A stretch of 64,000 nucleotides of DNA from JAAFHB01 sp963675995 (lineage in GTDB: Bacteria; Bacteroidota; Bacteroidia; Bacteroidales; Prolixibacteraceae). Within the stretch, counting starts at the first letter, position 1. Every line of letters begins with the position of its first letter. Positions 62,115 through 64,000 of this stretch are shown here, piece after piece. The DNA lies in contig CAXXIY010000002.1 in assembly GCA_963675995.2 (NCBI GenBank), forward strand, positions 1,488,001-1,552,000, given 5' to 3'. The notes below the pieces were generated by a model. That model searched no databases, had not been told where the DNA came from, and saw nothing but the letters and a program-made list of their open reading frames with translations. Both the position numbers and the translations under genes were made by a program.

Positions 62115-64000
62115 ATGCCTTCATTTTTAAATTTTAAAATCGCGATACTGGTTATTACCAGCTTTATTGGGATCTTTGTTTCCTGTTCACCGGTTAAGGA
62201 GACCTTTCATCCTACACAATATGTTGATCCGCAGATAGGATCCGTGCATGGACGATGGTTTTTCTATACTCCGGCGGCTTTGCCTTTCGGCATGGCTAAG
62301 CTTGCTCCCCATACCAATGCTTTTGGAAGTCCGGGAAGCTGGGGACCATGTGGTTATGACGACCGCCACACCTCCATTGAAGGATTTGGCCATTTTCATG
62401 AGTTTCAGATCGGTGGGGTGGTGTTTATGCCTACTATAGGTGAACTCCAAACCGTACCTGGTAAACTTGAAAATCCTGACGGAGGATATCGTTCCCGGTT
62501 TGATAAAAAAAGTGAACATGCTGAGCCGGGATACTATTCTGTTGATTTGAAGGATTATGGAATTAAAGTGGAGCTGACAGCCACCGGGAGAGTCGGTTAT
62601 CAAAGGTATACTTTCCCCGAAACAAAACAGGCGCATTTAATCATTGATCTGGGTCACAAACAGGGTGAAAGCAGTGATGTGACTGAAGCTTCAGCCCAAT
62701 TGGTAAAAGGTGACGAAGTGGAGGGATATGTTGAGACTTATCCCGAATATGTGAAGTTTGGGGATCCGGGCAAACGGGTAAAGATGTATTTTGTGACAAA
62801 ACTGAGTAAACATCCAACGGAATTCGGATCGTTTATTGACTCCCTGCAGCAAAAAGGCGTGACATCAACTATAGGGATCAACAATGGGATTTACCTGACA
62901 TTTTCAATGGCCCAAAATGAGCAGTTAGAGACCCGGACCGGATTAAGTTATACCTCGATCGCGAATGCCCGGCTAAATCTTCAGACCGAATCTACCGCTA
63001 AATCATTTGATGCCGTCAGAATTTCAGCAAATGCGATATGGAACGAAAAGCTTGGTCGCATAAAGGCTGAAGGGGGTGATAGTATGAGTCTGGTGAAATT
63101 CTATACGGGACTTTATCATGCCTTATTGGGACGTGGGTTTTCGAATGATGTTAACGGCCAATATCCTCTGGTGGATGGCGGTATTGGGCAAATACCTATG
63201 GATGAGAAAGGTGAACCCAGATATCATCATTATAATACCGATGGAATCTGGGGTGGATTCTGGAACCTGAGCCAGCTTTGGGCATTGGCTTATCCCGATT
63301 ATTTTGCGGAGTATGTTCAATCAAATATCGATTTTTATAAAAAGCGTGGATGGCTGCACGATGGAGAGGCAGCTGGAGCTTATACCAATGGAGTTCAGAC
63401 CAATTTTCAGGGTTTGCTCATTGCATCAGCCTACAATTGCGGAATACGAAATTTTGACCTAATTACCGGTTATGAAGCGGCTCTTAAAAATGAGTTGGAA
63501 TACCACGGCCGTAATCTCGGGAATGGAAAATACGATTTGAACTATTTTGTAAAGAATGGTTATGTTCCCTATCGCGATACCCTATTATCGAATGGGTGGA
63601 AATTTAATTTCGGATCTTCGCATACCTTGGAATATTGTTTCAGTTCATATGCTGTAGCACAGATGGCAAAAGCCACCGGGCATAATGCCGACTATGAAAA
63701 ACTGATGAAACAAGCCGGTTATTACCGAAATCTTTTTGATCCGGAAACGAAATTTATCCGGCCTAAAATGGAGGATGGCTCATTCATTAAAAAGTTTGAC
63801 CCATTGAAACCCTGGGATGGATTCCAGGAGGGAAACGCATTTCAATATACCTGGTATGTTCCTCATGACGTGGCGGGTCTTATTCAGCTGATGGGGAAAG
63901 ATGAATTTAACCGGCGGCTGTCAGAGGTTTTTGTCGTTGCCCAAAAAGGGAAGTTTGGTGGCGGATCAGATCAGATCGATAGTTTTTCGGGAATTGAAAA
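62115..64000 (+). CDS. GH92 family alpha-mannosidase, N-terminal part (3' end outside window)
   Basis: The frame from ATG at 62115 stays open to the end of the window: at least 628 codons of a family whose members are usually 700-800 residues. Lipoprotein signal with lipobox FVSC. GH92 segments: YVDPQIGSVHGRWFFYTPAALPFGMAKLAPH, GPCGYDDRHTSIEGFGHFHEFQIGG, FYTGLYHALLGRGF, NTDGIWGGFWNLSQLWALAYPDYF, and FQYTWYVPHDVAGLIQLMG. It differs from the first GH92 (which has GRGFS-free, AWDTYRALH): it belongs to another subgroup, with GGFWNLSQLW in that position. It follows ROK by 14 bp and is in the same likely operon as GH29 and ROK. Confidence 0.92.
   Translation, partial: MPSFLNFKIAILVITSFIGIFVSCSPVKETFHPTQYVDPQIGSVHGRWFFYTPAALPFGMAKLAPHTNAFGSPGSWGPCGYDDRHTSIEGFGHFHEFQIGGVVFMPTIGELQTVPGKLENPDGGYRSRFDKKSEHAEPGYYSVDLKDYGIKVELTATGRVGYQRYTFPETKQAHLIIDLGHKQGESSDVTEASAQLVKGDEVEGYVETYPEYVKFGDPGKRVKMYFVTKLSKHPTEFGSFIDSLQQKGVTSTIGINNGIYLTFSMAQNEQLETRTGLSYTSIANARLNLQTESTAKSFDAVRISANAIWNEKLGRIKAEGGDSMSLVKFYTGLYHALLGRGFSNDVNGQYPLVDGGIGQIPMDEKGEPRYHHYNTDGIWGGFWNLSQLWALAYPDYFAEYVQSNIDFYKKRGWLHDGEAAGAYTNGVQTNFQGLLIASAYNCGIRNFDLITGYEAALKNELEYHGRNLGNGKYDLNYFVKNGYVPYRDTLLSNGWKFNFGSSHTLEYCFSSYAVAQMAKATGHNADYEKLMKQAGYYRNLFDPETKFIRPKMEDGSFIKKFDPLKPWDGFQEGNAFQYTWYVPHDVAGLIQLMGKDEFNRRLSEVFVVAQKGKFGGGSDQIDSFSGIE

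Overview
The window looks like chromosomal DNA of a Bacteroidota bacterium, probably an environmental Bacteroidales/Marinilabiliales-type glycan degrader. The evidence is two SusC/SusD pairs, each with an ECF sigma factor and a FecR anti-sigma factor; many lipoproteins and glycoside hydrolases; a long-tailed ribosomal protein S16; a mutL-rhomboid-rhomboid-endonuclease block; and TAnnTTTG-type -7 promoter boxes. The placement is inferred from gene content only.

Region 1 (1-22.1 kb) is mostly housekeeping: the tail of a low-complexity protein, a DUF4136 lipoprotein, lysA, a glycosyltransferase overlapping tsaC, a GIN-domain protein, rimM and rpsP, a small lipoprotein, dnaE, trxA, an EEP-family hydrolase, two rhomboid proteases, mutL, an EamA transporter, a malic enzyme fused to a phosphotransacetylase domain, and a sugar:H+ symporter.

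Region 2 (22.2-24.2 kb) is a scar zone. A hypothetical gene is followed by a degenerate 21-bp tandem array with an 84-bp higher-order period. The array runs directly into the 3' part of a frameshifted sulfatase pseudogene.

Region 3 (24.4-45.1 kb) is a polysaccharide utilization locus (PUL): sigma1-FecR1-SusC1-SusD1, sigma2-FecR2-SusC2-SusD2, then a secreted helical-barrel protein, a GH92 alpha-mannosidase, an alpha/beta-hydrolase and a lectin-fold protein. A bipartite motif with identical internal spacing lies upstream of sigma2 and of SusC2 and is a candidate ECF-sigma promoter. Together with GH20, GH29, ROK and a second GH92 further on, the content suggests host-type N-glycans or glycoproteins as substrate (inference).

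Region 4 (45.2-46.3 kb) is a second scar zone with 3' remnants of an ERCC4-type nuclease and of an isoaspartyl peptidase.

Region 5 (46.4-56.8 kb, minus strand) is a five-gene operon for a probable cell-surface assembly: two related TANFOR-like proteins, a 1413-residue DUF11/SdrD-type repeat protein, an outer-membrane beta-barrel protein and an OmpA-family peptidoglycan anchor. It is the best candidate here for an undescribed system.

Region 6 (57.0-64.0 kb) holds GH20 (minus), then GH29, a ROK kinase and a GH92 that runs off the window end. No tRNA, rRNA, CRISPR array or recognisable insertion sequence was seen.
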